The position numbers and the translations under genes are program-made. A stretch of DNA of 64,000 bases, taken from CAZTZL01 sp964617625 (GTDB lineage Bacteria > Zhuqueibacterota > QNDG01 > DSAB01). The stretch is from contig CAZTZL010000004.1 in assembly GCA_964617625.1 (NCBI GenBank), forward strand, positions 14,614 through 78,613, in the 5' to 3' direction. Shown here piece by piece: positions 7,867-14,840 of the stretch (position 1 is its first letter; each line of letters starts with the position of its first letter). Below the pieces are notes generated by a model, which was given only the letters and a program-made list of their open reading frames with translations, had not been told where the DNA came from and ran no database searches.

Positions 7867-9399
7867 CTATGCATTTTCATTGGGCAATGTAAAATAAAAT
7901 GTGGACCCCTTGCCCAATTCTGACTCGGTCCATATATTTCCATCGTGAAATTCCACAATTTTTTTGCACATGGCAAGACCTATACCCGTTCCCGGATATT
8001 GTTCCCAGTTGTGCAGTCGTTTAAAAATCATAAAGATACGGTCTGCATATTTATTGTCAAAACCAATACCATTATCTTTTATTGAAAAAAGCCATTCTCC
8101 ATCTTTTTGTTGTACCTGTATATCGATTACCAAATCTTCTTCGCCTCTGAACTTGATTGCATTATCGATTAAATTACCGAACAAGCGCATTAATTGCTGT
8201 GCGTCTCCAGTGACTTTCGGAATCGTATTACAGCAATGAATCCTGGCTTTACTCGCGGAAATCTCTTCTTTCAAATTGCCGAGAACCACATTTAGAATAT
8301 ATTGACAGTCCACTTCTTCAAAAATTTTATTATGACTGCCCAGTCTTGAATATACCAGCAGATCATTGAGTAATCGTTTCATCCGTTTTGCAGCGCTGAC
8401 AGCATAATGAATAAACTCATTGGCATCTGCATCCAGTTTTCCCTGATATCGTTTTTCCAGCATCTGAACATAACTCGCCACGATGCGAAGCGGTTCCTGT
8501 AAATCATGAAAGGCAACATAGGCAAACTGTTCCTGTTCAGCGTTGGTATGTTTTAGCTGGTTTGCAGTCTCTTCCAGTTCTTTTGCCGTTTTTTCCAGTC
8601 GTTCCTGAGCTAGTTTTTCTTCCGTGATATCTCTTGAAACACCAATAATACCCATGACCTGATTGTTCTGGTCCCTCATAGGGACCTTGGTGGCCGTAAC
8701 CCATCGTATTCGGCCGTCCGCCCTTTCTATTTGTTCTAATTTCGATATAAGAGGCTGATCCGTTTTGATCAAATTTTGTTCATCATCAAATGCTTTCTGG
8801 GCCTGTTCTTTCGGGAAATAATCAAAATCGGTTTTCCCAATAGCCTCATCAGGATTGGCAATGCCCAATACTTCTGCCTGGGCCATATTGATGCGAATGA
8901 AACGGGATTGTTTGTCCTTGAAATAGATCGTATCCGGAATGTTTTTCATCAGGGCATTGATGAGATCCCGTTCATGTTGAGATATATCTACAATTTGCTT
9001 CCGTTCAATCGCATACCGGATGGATCGCAAGAGCAGATATCCGCTGACTTCCCCTTTGAACAGGTAATCCTGAGCGCCTTCCCGAACCGCCTGAACGGCA
9101 ACACCCTCATCCCTGAGACCGCTTAATACAATGATCGGAATATGAGGTGCCGCCTGATAGGCCTTATAAAACGTATCCAATCCTGTACTATCGGGTAAAG
9201 AGAGATCGAGTAATAGAATATCAATACTCTTTTCCCGCAGTTTTTCCAAACCTGTGGATAATTGCTCAGCCCAGATCAGTTCAATTCTTTTTACCGAAGA
9301 ATCATTGGAGGCCCCTTCTTTCAACAATTCCTCCAATAATCGTGCGTCTCCGGGATTATCTTCGATGAGAAGAATATTCAGAATTTCATCCTGATTCAT
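7867..9399 (-). CDS. Receiver-PAS-histidine kinase protein
   Basis: Cytoplasmic signalling protein of 510 aa with an N-terminal receiver (phospho-Asp in LLLDLSLPD, about residue 62; Lys in YLFKGE), a PAS domain (about 145-265, ending in a PAC-like GIIGVSRDITEEK), a coiled-coil linker, a dimerisation/phosphotransfer domain with H-box FHDLQEPLR (about 297), and an HATPase_c domain (NAIKF N-box, DNGIGFD G1, GTGIGL G2). No transmembrane segment. A receiver in front means the kinase is itself a phosphorelay target. It is immediately upstream of superoxide reductase (18 bp), so a role in sensing redox or oxygen is plausible, though the PAS domain shows no diagnostic cofactor motif. Confidence 0.88.
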   Translation of the reverse strand: MNQDEILNILLIEDNPGDARLLEELLKEGASNDSSVKRIELIWAEQLSTGLEKLREKSIDILLLDLSLPDSTGLDTFYKAYQAAPHIPIIVLSGLRDEGVAVQAVREGAQDYLFKGEVSGYLLLRSIRYAIERKQIVDISQHERDLINALMKNIPDTIYFKDKQSRFIRINMAQAEVLGIANPDEAIGKTDFDYFPKEQAQKAFDDEQNLIKTDQPLISKLEQIERADGRIRWVTATKVPMRDQNNQVMGIIGVSRDITEEKLAQERLEKTAKELEETANQLKHTNAEQEQFAYVAFHDLQEPLRIVASYVQMLEKRYQGKLDADANEFIHYAVSAAKRMKRLLNDLLVYSRLGSHNKIFEEVDCQYILNVVLGNLKEEISASKARIHCCNTIPKVTGDAQQLMRLFGNLIDNAIKFRGEEDLVIDIQVQQKDGEWLFSIKDNGIGFDNKYADRIFMIFKRLHNWEQYPGTGIGLAMCKKIVEFHDGNIWTESELGKGSTFYFTLPNENA

Positions 9400-9440
9400 G
9401 ACCCGCTCTGACTCCTCTTGATATATGTCTTTCAGAAAAA

Positions 9441-9457
9441 TTATCTTTAAAAGATAA
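9441..9457. promoter_or_regulatory. AT-rich palindrome upstream of receiver-kinase gene
   Basis: TTATCTTTAAAAGATAA is an 8-1-8 perfect palindrome 42-58 bp upstream of the kinase ATG. It has the size and A/T character of Fur/PerR boxes but differs in sequence from the palindrome at the perR promoter. It could equally be chance in this AT-rich spacer. Confidence 0.25.
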
Positions 9458-9592
9458 CAAAGACAGTAGGTCCAATAATATTTTTAATTTCAGACCGCAT
9501 TTTCGCACTACAACCACTCAGGTTTCAAAACATGTGATCAAACTTGTGAGTAAAATCGAAAGCCTGATTGTTCTGATATTCGTTTCAACTAT

Positions 9593-10075
9593 TTACAGTC
9601 GATTGTTTTGTATTGCCTTGATTTTCTCCAGCACGATATCAATATGTCCGGGAACATTAACTTTTCTCCAAACAGACACAATCTTTCCACTCGGATCAAT
9701 CAAAAATGTACTTCTTTCAACACCAAAGTATTCCTTGCCATACATTTTCTTTTTGATCCAAACAGCGTATTTATCCATTACTTCGTGGTTTTCATCGCTG
9801 AGAAGCTTCACTTTAAGATTGTGCCTATCCCGAAAATTACAATGGCTCTTCGGTGAGTCAGGGCTGACACCGATAACAACTGCTTTCAATTTTATAAAAG
9901 CATCAATTGATTTCGAAAAATCAATGGCTTCGAGTGTACATCCGCTGGTATTGTCTTTCGGATAGAAATAGAGGACGACCCATTGGCCTTTAAAATCTTT
10001 TAGGCAAACCCGCTTTTCGTTGGCATCCGGCAGACAAAAGGAGAAAGCGGCTTCTCCTTTTTTTGGCAGAGTCAT
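9593..10075 (-). CDS. bcp: Thioredoxin-dependent peroxiredoxin, Bcp/PrxQ type
   Basis: AhpC/TSA-fold peroxidase of 160 aa reducing hydrogen and organic peroxides. The peroxidatic cysteine is C46 in DNTSGCTLEA. The resolving cysteine five residues on in E. coli-type Bcp is absent (Ile51). C79 in KSHCNF lies in helix alpha-3, near where a subset of PrxQ proteins carries an alternative resolving cysteine, so an atypical 2-Cys mechanism is still possible. C14 and C24 are the only other cysteines. SD AGAGGTG, then ATG; the gene starts 12 bp after the ferritin stop and probably shares a transcript with it. Confidence 0.9.
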   Translation of the reverse strand: MTLPKKGEAAFSFCLPDANEKRVCLKDFKGQWVVLYFYPKDNTSGCTLEAIDFSKSIDAFIKLKAVVIGVSPDSPKSHCNFRDRHNLKVKLLSDENHEVMDKYAVWIKKKMYGKEYFGVERSTFLIDPSGKIVSVWRKVNVPGHIDIVLEKIKAIQNNRL

Positions 10076-10086
10076 AACGACACCTC

Positions 10087-10602
10087 TTATTCTTCACCTT
10101 TTAATTCGGAATGAAATGCTCTTTTCCCAAGTTCCCTGTCCAGCATAAACAATCCGCCTCCTGATTCGCCGACCATCTTGAGCTTGTCCAAAATTTCATG
10201 ATCGTTGGCTTCTTCTTCAACCTGTTCGGTCACAAACCACTGAAGAAATATTTGCGTGGCATGATCGTTTTCTTTTAAAGATAGATCAACAAGATCATTG
10301 ATGCTCTTGGTGACAAATTGTTCATGAGCAAGGGTTTTCTCGAACATATCAACAGGCGATTTGTAATCGGTTTGCGGCTTTTCGATTGCCTGAAGTTTCA
10401 CTTGCGCACCCTGTCCATGCAAATATTTGTAAATCCGCATGGCGTGTTCATTCTCTTCCTGATATTGGACCATAAACCAGTTGGCAAATCCACTCAGACC
10501 TGTATGTTCGCTATAGGCAGCCATCGAAAGATAAATATAAGCAGAATACATTTCTTTATTAATTTGAACATTTAAGGCTTCTGCAATTTTTTTACTCAGC
10601 AT
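10087..10602 (-). CDS. ftnA: Ferritin (iron storage)
   Basis: Bacterial non-haem ferritin of 171 aa that oxidises Fe(II) at a ferroxidase site and stores it as a mineral core in a 24-mer. The ferroxidase ligands are recognisable: E17 (NKEMYSAY), E50 and H53 (EENEHA), and later glutamates in LAHEQ and EQVEEE. The C-terminal helix GGGLFMLDRELGKR is characteristic of FtnA-type proteins. SD GGAGA, then ATG. It sits between rubredoxin and peroxiredoxin, so iron sequestration is co-organised with peroxide removal, which limits Fenton chemistry. Confidence 0.95.
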   Translation of the reverse strand: MLSKKIAEALNVQINKEMYSAYIYLSMAAYSEHTGLSGFANWFMVQYQEENEHAMRIYKYLHGQGAQVKLQAIEKPQTDYKSPVDMFEKTLAHEQFVTKSINDLVDLSLKENDHATQIFLQWFVTEQVEEEANDHEILDKLKMVGESGGGLFMLDRELGKRAFHSELKGEE

Positions 10603-10666
10603 ATATTATTCTCCTTTTCTAATTTGTTTTAACACAAAAAAGATGTCCCATCCTTAACTTTTTGAT

Positions 10667-10825
10667 TTACTGCTTTTCAAATTCATCCTTGCCAGCACCG
10701 CATTCCGGGCATACCCAGTCATCGGGAATTTTTTCAAACGGTGTCCCCGGAGCCACATCGTTATCGGGATCGCCCACAGCAGGATCATACACATAACCGC
10801 ATATTTTACAAACCCACTTTTCCAT
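10667..10825 (-). CDS. rub: Rubredoxin
   Basis: Small electron-transfer protein of 52 aa with one Fe(Cys)4 site formed by CKICGY (C6, C9) and CPECGA (C39, C42), separated by the conserved DPAVGDPDN loop and PGTPFEKIPDDWVC stretch. It is the likely electron donor to the superoxide reductase and the rubrerythrin-type proteins nearby. AAGGAGG lies 8 nt upstream of the ATG at 10825. It sits 64 bp upstream of ferritin and 79 bp downstream of the metal permease, within the same co-oriented run. Length and spacing are normal for the family. Confidence 0.95.
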   Translation of the reverse strand: MEKWVCKICGYVYDPAVGDPDNDVAPGTPFEKIPDDWVCPECGAGKDEFEKQ

Positions 10826-10904
10826 AGTACGCACCTCCTTCTGTTAGTTGTAAATTAATTGTATTTTTAAATCAACTGTTTATGAAGAATCGATCGTCCA
10901 CCCT

Positions 10905-12122
10905 TTATGGATTTAATTTTTCCGGTGTATATCCGACATTTCTAATTGCTTTTTCAACAGATTCGGCAGACACATTTCCGTTTACACCAACTATTTTTTT
11001 ACCAAGATCCACGACCACTTTTTCTACTCCTGGAATAGATTCAACAGCATTTTTTACAGTCATTTGGCAATGCTTACAGGTCATATCTTTTACGGACAAT
11101 TCCAGTTTCATATCCGCCACTTCCTTTCTTGTATGAATCAAACCGCGAAGAATGAGAACCAACAGAACCGCTCCTGAAGTAATCGTCACAACAGGTGGAA
11201 TCATTTTCGAATGATGATGAACAAACGCAATATCTCCGCCCAGACGGAACCACAACAGATTAAACAGCCACCCAACAACAAGGGAGACAATTATGATTGA
11301 GCTTAAATAAAAATAAAATGCTTTTTTCCCAAGTTTGGACCATACAAACGATAATGTGACTGTGTTTGTGGCCGGTCCTGCAATGAGGAAGACCAGAGCG
11401 GCTCCTGGAGCAAATCCTTTCTGGATGAGTGCGGCCGCAATAGGAATCGAACCCGTCGCACAGACATAGAGCGGAATAGCAATAACGAGCATGATAATAA
11501 AATGAATCCAGGGATTTGAAAAATGGCTCAGAATCAAATCCTCGGGGATAACCGCTGTCAAAATTCCACCGATGACCACACCGAAGAGAAGCCATTTACC
11601 AATATCACCTGCCAGTTCAATGAAACCATACTGAAAGACTTCCCTGAATCTGAACTTTGTCGATAATTTTTCATGGGTATGCGTATGATGTATAACTGTT
11701 TTTTCCGGATTGAAAACAGCATCAAGGAATCCGATCAGAAGACCGGATAAAAACGCTGCAATGGGCCTGAAAACAGCAAACAAAGGACCCATTAATGAAT
11801 AGGTAGCAGCAATGGAGTCCACACCCGTGGTCGGTGTTGAAATGAGGAATGCGAGCGTAGCACTTCGGTTTGCTCCTTCCCTTCGTAATGAAGCCGCAAC
11901 CGGAATCACGCCGCAGGAGCACAGCGGCAACGGAATGCCAAGAATGGTGGCTTTCAGGATTGATGAAAATCTCCCTCCACCGAGATGATGCGCTATAAAA
12001 TCCGATCCTAAAAAAGCATGCAATATCCCGGCGACAAATAACCCGAGCAATAGATAGGGTGCCACTGCAAGCCAGAGATCGACGGAAGCTTTCAGGATAT
12101 TGTACAATAAATCGATTATCAT
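10905..12122 (-). CDS. DUF318/SO_0444-type metal permease with C-terminal HMA domain
   Basis: Integral membrane permease of 405 aa in the family that includes ArsP-like and SO_0444 Cu/Zn efflux proteins. Two homologous membrane halves are visible: the first with PLPLCSCGVIPVA, the second with PLYVCATGSIPIA, both carrying a likely metal-binding Cys. A His-rich loop (HHTHTHEK) joins them. After about residue 335 comes a cytoplasmic heavy-metal-associated domain with KDMTCKHC, whose Cys pair would bind a soft metal. It follows rubrerythrin by 9 bp (SD AAAGG), so it is co-transcribed with the peroxide-defence genes. Substrate is not determined by sequence; copper, zinc or arsenical export are the candidates. 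Confidence 0.85.
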   Translation of the reverse strand: MIIDLLYNILKASVDLWLAVAPYLLLGLFVAGILHAFLGSDFIAHHLGGGRFSSILKATILGIPLPLCSCGVIPVAASLRREGANRSATLAFLISTPTTGVDSIAATYSLMGPLFAVFRPIAAFLSGLLIGFLDAVFNPEKTVIHHTHTHEKLSTKFRFREVFQYGFIELAGDIGKWLLFGVVIGGILTAVIPEDLILSHFSNPWIHFIIMLVIAIPLYVCATGSIPIAAALIQKGFAPGAALVFLIAGPATNTVTLSFVWSKLGKKAFYFYLSSIIIVSLVVGWLFNLLWFRLGGDIAFVHHHSKMIPPVVTITSGAVLLVLILRGLIHTRKEVADMKLELSVKDMTCKHCQMTVKNAVESIPGVEKVVVDLGKKIVGVNGNVSAESVEKAIRNVGYTPEKLNP

Positions 12123-12131
12123 TGAAAACCT

Positions 12132-12635
12132 TTAGAATTTTACAAATTTATCTTTTGAAACACCGCAAACCGGACAATTATCGGGAACATCGCCTGATAC
12201 CGTATATCCACAGACAGGACAAATATAAATATCGTTCATTTCGATATCTTTCCCCTGTTTTACGAATTCTCTGGCTTCCGAATACATGGCCGAATGAATT
12301 TTCTCCGCTTCGATGGCGTAGTGAATCGAACGGATGGCCTCTTTTTCTGTCTGAAGTTTCGCCACGGCATCATAGGCCGGGTACATCTCTTCCACCTCAA
12401 AATTCTCTCCGTCTATGGCGGATTGAAGGTTTTCGCTTGTATCTCCCAGATCTCCGAGTGCTTTCAAATGATTGGTTGCATGCACCTGTTCGGCAAATGA
12501 TATGGCTTTGAACAACCGGGCAATATTGGATTTACCCTCACTTTCCGCTTTTTTGGAAAAAGCAAAATATTTCATATGAGCTTGACTTTCGCCTGCGAAT
12601 GCGTCTTTTAAGTTCTTTTCTGTCATTTTCTTCAT
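12132..12635 (-). CDS. rbr: Rubrerythrin
   Basis: NADH-peroxidase-type rubrerythrin, 167 aa. The N-terminal ferritin-like domain (1-130) has diiron ligands in AFAGESQAHMKY, FAEQVHATNH, the middle EEMYPAY and EAEKIHSAMY. The C-terminal rubredoxin domain has the two pairs CPVCGY and CPVCGV. It reduces peroxide in the cytoplasm using electrons from rubredoxin or an NADH oxidoreductase. Strong AGGAGG 8 nt before the ATG. It lies between the DUF5777-like barrel gene upstream and the metal permease downstream, in the PerR-headed run. Confidence 0.95.
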   Translation of the reverse strand: MKKMTEKNLKDAFAGESQAHMKYFAFSKKAESEGKSNIARLFKAISFAEQVHATNHLKALGDLGDTSENLQSAIDGENFEVEEMYPAYDAVAKLQTEKEAIRSIHYAIEAEKIHSAMYSEAREFVKQGKDIEMNDIYICPVCGYTVSGDVPDNCPVCGVSKDKFVKF

Positions 12636-12670
12636 TCTTTATACCTCCTGAATTGATTTCGTATAAAAAA

Positions 12671-13420
12671 TCAAAATTCAAAAAACCGGTGTATTGTAAA
12701 CCCAAAATGTAAATCATTCGAATCTGCACCCTGCATTAATATCCGATTGCCGAGTCCATAACTATTACTCAGAAGAAAATGAAACTGATGGCCATACGTC
12801 AGCATTTTGAGTCCAAATGCAAAAATATTATTGCGATCTTTTAGATCCGAATTGAGTATAGGATAGTATTCACCTATAAAATGCAGGTTTTTAGTTAACT
12901 GAATATCCCCTCCAAGACCCAATCCAAGATTTTCATTATAACCATCATAACCCAAATTAATTACAGGCGTTAAGCGGTTGAACAAAGGTTCTATACGGGA
13001 TACCATTTGGAAAAACATATGATACTTCCGACAATTGATCGCCTGCTCGAAAGAAAAATACTCGGCTTCGACTTGAAACTGGAAAATCCGAATAGGAAAT
13101 GGAATTTTATACTGAATGCCCAGAGAATACGCCTTCAATGGAGAATTAAAAACGTAGGATCCCGAAATACCGATTCCGCTTCCCACGAAAACTCGCAGCC
13201 CAAGTCCCGGATTAGCGCCTCCCTGCATTCCGAAAAATGTTTCGAGTGGCTTTTCAGTTGCTACACCATAAAAACGATGTACAATGGTAAATTGCATCTG
13301 ACGTGCCTCAAGATCCGAAGGCACACTCAGATTCAGCATGGCGTATTTTTCATAAGCAAAAATGAAACCAGGCAAAGCTGTTAATACAATTAAAAGAAAA
13401 TTACTTTTTTTCCGTATCAT
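12671..13420 (-). CDS. DUF5777-like outer-membrane beta-barrel protein
   Basis: Exported protein of 249 aa with signal peptide IRKKSNFLLIVLTALPGFIFA followed by alternating amphipathic strands and a terminal Phe (HRFFEF), as in outer-membrane barrels. The early motif IVHRFYG and the later DIQLTKNLHFIGEYYP and FGFTIHRFF resemble DUF5777 family proteins, which are often found near periplasmic redox proteins. The ORF can be opened from a TTG 15 nt earlier, but ATG at 13420 has GGGAG at suitable distance and gives a clean signal peptide. Substrate unknown. It lies in the PerR run between a secreted beta-sandwich-like protein and rubrerythrin. Confidence 0.7.
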   Translation of the reverse strand: MIRKKSNFLLIVLTALPGFIFAYEKYAMLNLSVPSDLEARQMQFTIVHRFYGVATEKPLETFFGMQGGANPGLGLRVFVGSGIGISGSYVFNSPLKAYSLGIQYKIPFPIRIFQFQVEAEYFSFEQAINCRKYHMFFQMVSRIEPLFNRLTPVINLGYDGYNENLGLGLGGDIQLTKNLHFIGEYYPILNSDLKDRNNIFAFGLKMLTYGHQFHFLLSNSYGLGNRILMQGADSNDLHFGFTIHRFFEF

Positions 13421-13443
13421 CCCAAACTCCCACAATTAGTGGA

Positions 13444-13797
13444 TTACTCCGACTGAACTGTGATTTTGACTTTTTTCTTTCCATATATACTGCATTGCGC
13501 AGTCACAGTAATCTCGTCCCCCGTCTTTGCGCCAGGAATTAAATAGGTAGCTTTCTGCTCATCCGGATTCAATTGGATTGCAAACGTCTGCTGAATGATC
13601 TCATTGCCATTGAGCTGAACGACAATCTTACCAATCCGATGCTTCACCACATCTTTTGTGTTATGTACAGCTACAACAGTCAAAATATGATCCTGCAGAT
13701 TAAAATTGAGATCGACTTTACTTGGTGGATGAGCAAAAGCAATTTGGACAAACAAGAATGAAAAAAGCATAACGGATAAAATTGATTTTATTTTCAA
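13444..13797 (-). CDS. Small secreted beta-sandwich-like protein, function unknown
   Basis: About 117 aa: signal peptide (KIKSILSVMLFSFLFVQIAFA) then a mature domain starting HPPSKVDL, rich in alternating hydrophobic residues like a small Ig/cupredoxin-like sandwich; one Cys near the C-terminus (AQCSIYG). I do not recognise a characterised family. The longest frame opens at 13866, overlapping the Rieske stop as ATGA, but would add a second hydrophobic helix. A TTG at 13797 with GGAGG 9 nt upstream gives a textbook signal peptide and is preferred. It sits between the Rieske lipoprotein and the DUF5777-like barrel, so it may be a periplasmic partner of one of them. Confidence 0.6.
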   Translation of the reverse strand: MKIKSILSVMLFSFLFVQIAFAHPPSKVDLNFNLQDHILTVVAVHNTKDVVKHRIGKIVVQLNGNEIIQQTFAIQLNPDEQKATYLIPGAKTGDEITVTAQCSIYGKKKVKITVQSE

Positions 13798-13862
13798 CGG
13801 AAGGGCCCTCCATTTGTTAGATGCATAAAATATTAACGAAATTAAAATAAAAAGTTTCCAAT

Positions 13863-14321
13863 TCATGAATCGAGATGGAGTATAATCTGATTACTTTCTA
13901 AAGTCGCCAGGATTTCTTCCAGCGGAAAAGGAGCCGGACCGCTTACATTATCACCAGATAGATTGTATCGAGAGCCATGCCCGCAGGGACCGGAACAGAC
14001 CATGATGCCATTCACAGGCAGATCGATTTCACAGCCGGCATGCGTACAGCGGCTCGAAAAAGCAACCGTTTCTGTTTCGGAAATTCGAATAACGATAACA
14101 GGCAGTGCATATCCCGGCACGTCATCAAATTTTAAAGCACCATTTACCGAATTTAATACTTGATTGTCCGATTGATTCAGATCGATAACATAATTGTTTT
14201 CATTTTGATTTGATTGCATGGGACATGTTTTATCTTTACTGCAGGACGATATCAACTGCCCTATCCCGGTTATACCGATGGCCACCGAGCACGATTGTTT
14301 TAAAAATCTTCTTCTTTCCAT
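13863..14321 (-). CDS. Rieske [2Fe-2S] protein with Tat/lipoprotein signal
   Basis: Exported Rieske iron-sulfur protein of 152 aa. The N-terminus MERRRFLKQS carries a twin-arginine motif, and LISSC provides a lipobox, so it is probably folded in the cytoplasm, exported by Tat and anchored as a lipoprotein. The cluster motifs are CTHAGC (box 1) and CGHGSRYN (box 2); the second box is preceded by a further Cys (CSGPCGHG), as in disulfide-stabilised high-potential Rieske proteins. No cytochrome b is nearby, so it is not part of an obvious bc complex. SD AAGGA fits the second ATG (14321) better than one two codons earlier. Second gene of the PerR run. Confidence 0.88.
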   Translation of the reverse strand: MERRRFLKQSCSVAIGITGIGQLISSCSKDKTCPMQSNQNENNYVIDLNQSDNQVLNSVNGALKFDDVPGYALPVIVIRISETETVAFSSRCTHAGCEIDLPVNGIMVCSGPCGHGSRYNLSGDNVSGPAPFPLEEILATLESNQIILHLDS

Positions 14322-14355
14322 AATCATTCCTTAAAAAAGGATAATGACGAATATG

Positions 14356-14760
14356 TTATTTGGAGTGATCGCATTCCGAACAAATGCCCTGAAATTCAAG
14401 AAAATGATTATGAATGCGATATCCTGTTAATTTCTCGATTTCATCGATCGATACACGCGGTGAAATATGAGGCACATCTTCTACTTTTCCACAGACCGTG
14501 CAGCGCACATGATAATGATCCCGCAGATCGCCGTCGTAACATCTTAATCCCTTGCCAATGTTCAATTCCTGAATCTTGCCTTCATCCCGTAATAAACTCA
14601 GATTCCGGTAAACGGTACCGAGACTGATATTGGCCATTTGCTTTCGGGCCATTTCGAAAATACGATCAGCCGTAGGGTGGCAGTGTGTCGACCGAATGAC
14701 ACGAAGCACAAGATTACGCTGGCGGCTTGATTTCAATTTTCTCTCTTGTTTGATCGACAT
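14356..14760 (-). CDS. perR: PerR-type Fur family repressor
   Basis: Fur-family metalloregulator, 134 aa. Aligning to Bacillus PerR by motif, the regulatory metal site is H28 (CHPTAD), D76, H82, H84 (DHYH) and D95. The Asp at position 95, where Fur proteins usually have Glu, is the hallmark of peroxide-sensing PerR. The structural zinc site is CTVC plus CSEC. The winged helix includes TVYRNLSLLRDEG. It lies first in a run of peroxide-defence genes and has a palindromic operator overlapping its own -10 element, so it probably represses itself and the genes behind it until oxidised. Confidence 0.9.
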   Translation of the reverse strand: MSIKQERKLKSSRQRNLVLRVIRSTHCHPTADRIFEMARKQMANISLGTVYRNLSLLRDEGKIQELNIGKGLRCYDGDLRDHYHVRCTVCGKVEDVPHISPRVSIDEIEKLTGYRIHNHFLEFQGICSECDHSK

Positions 14761-14779
14761 TTATAAGCCATAATAATAA

Positions 14780-14794
14780 TAGGAACTATTCCTA
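14780..14794. promoter_or_regulatory. PerR/Fur-type operator palindrome
   Basis: TAGGAACTATTCCTA is a perfect 6-3-6 palindrome placed directly at the -10/start region of the perR promoter, where a bound repressor would block initiation. No second perfect copy was noticed elsewhere in the window. Confidence 0.6.
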
Positions 14795-14821
14795 ATATAA
14801 ATGATTTATTGTGAATGTCAA
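14794..14821 (-). promoter_or_regulatory. Sigma-70-type promoter of perR run
   Basis: Minus-strand TTGACA (14816-14821) and TATATT (14794-14799) with a 16-bp spacer, beginning just after the symporter stop at 14841. Predicted start near 14787, about 27 nt before the perR ATG. The operator palindrome begins at the last base of the -10 box. Confidence 0.65.
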
Positions 14822-14840
14822 GTGTTTTCCATTTAGCCGG

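Noticed and set aside
12059..12511. 150-codon open frame on the plus strand opposite rubrerythrin
   Set aside because: Lies entirely antisense to a well-supported gene, has no ribosome site and no recognisable protein features.
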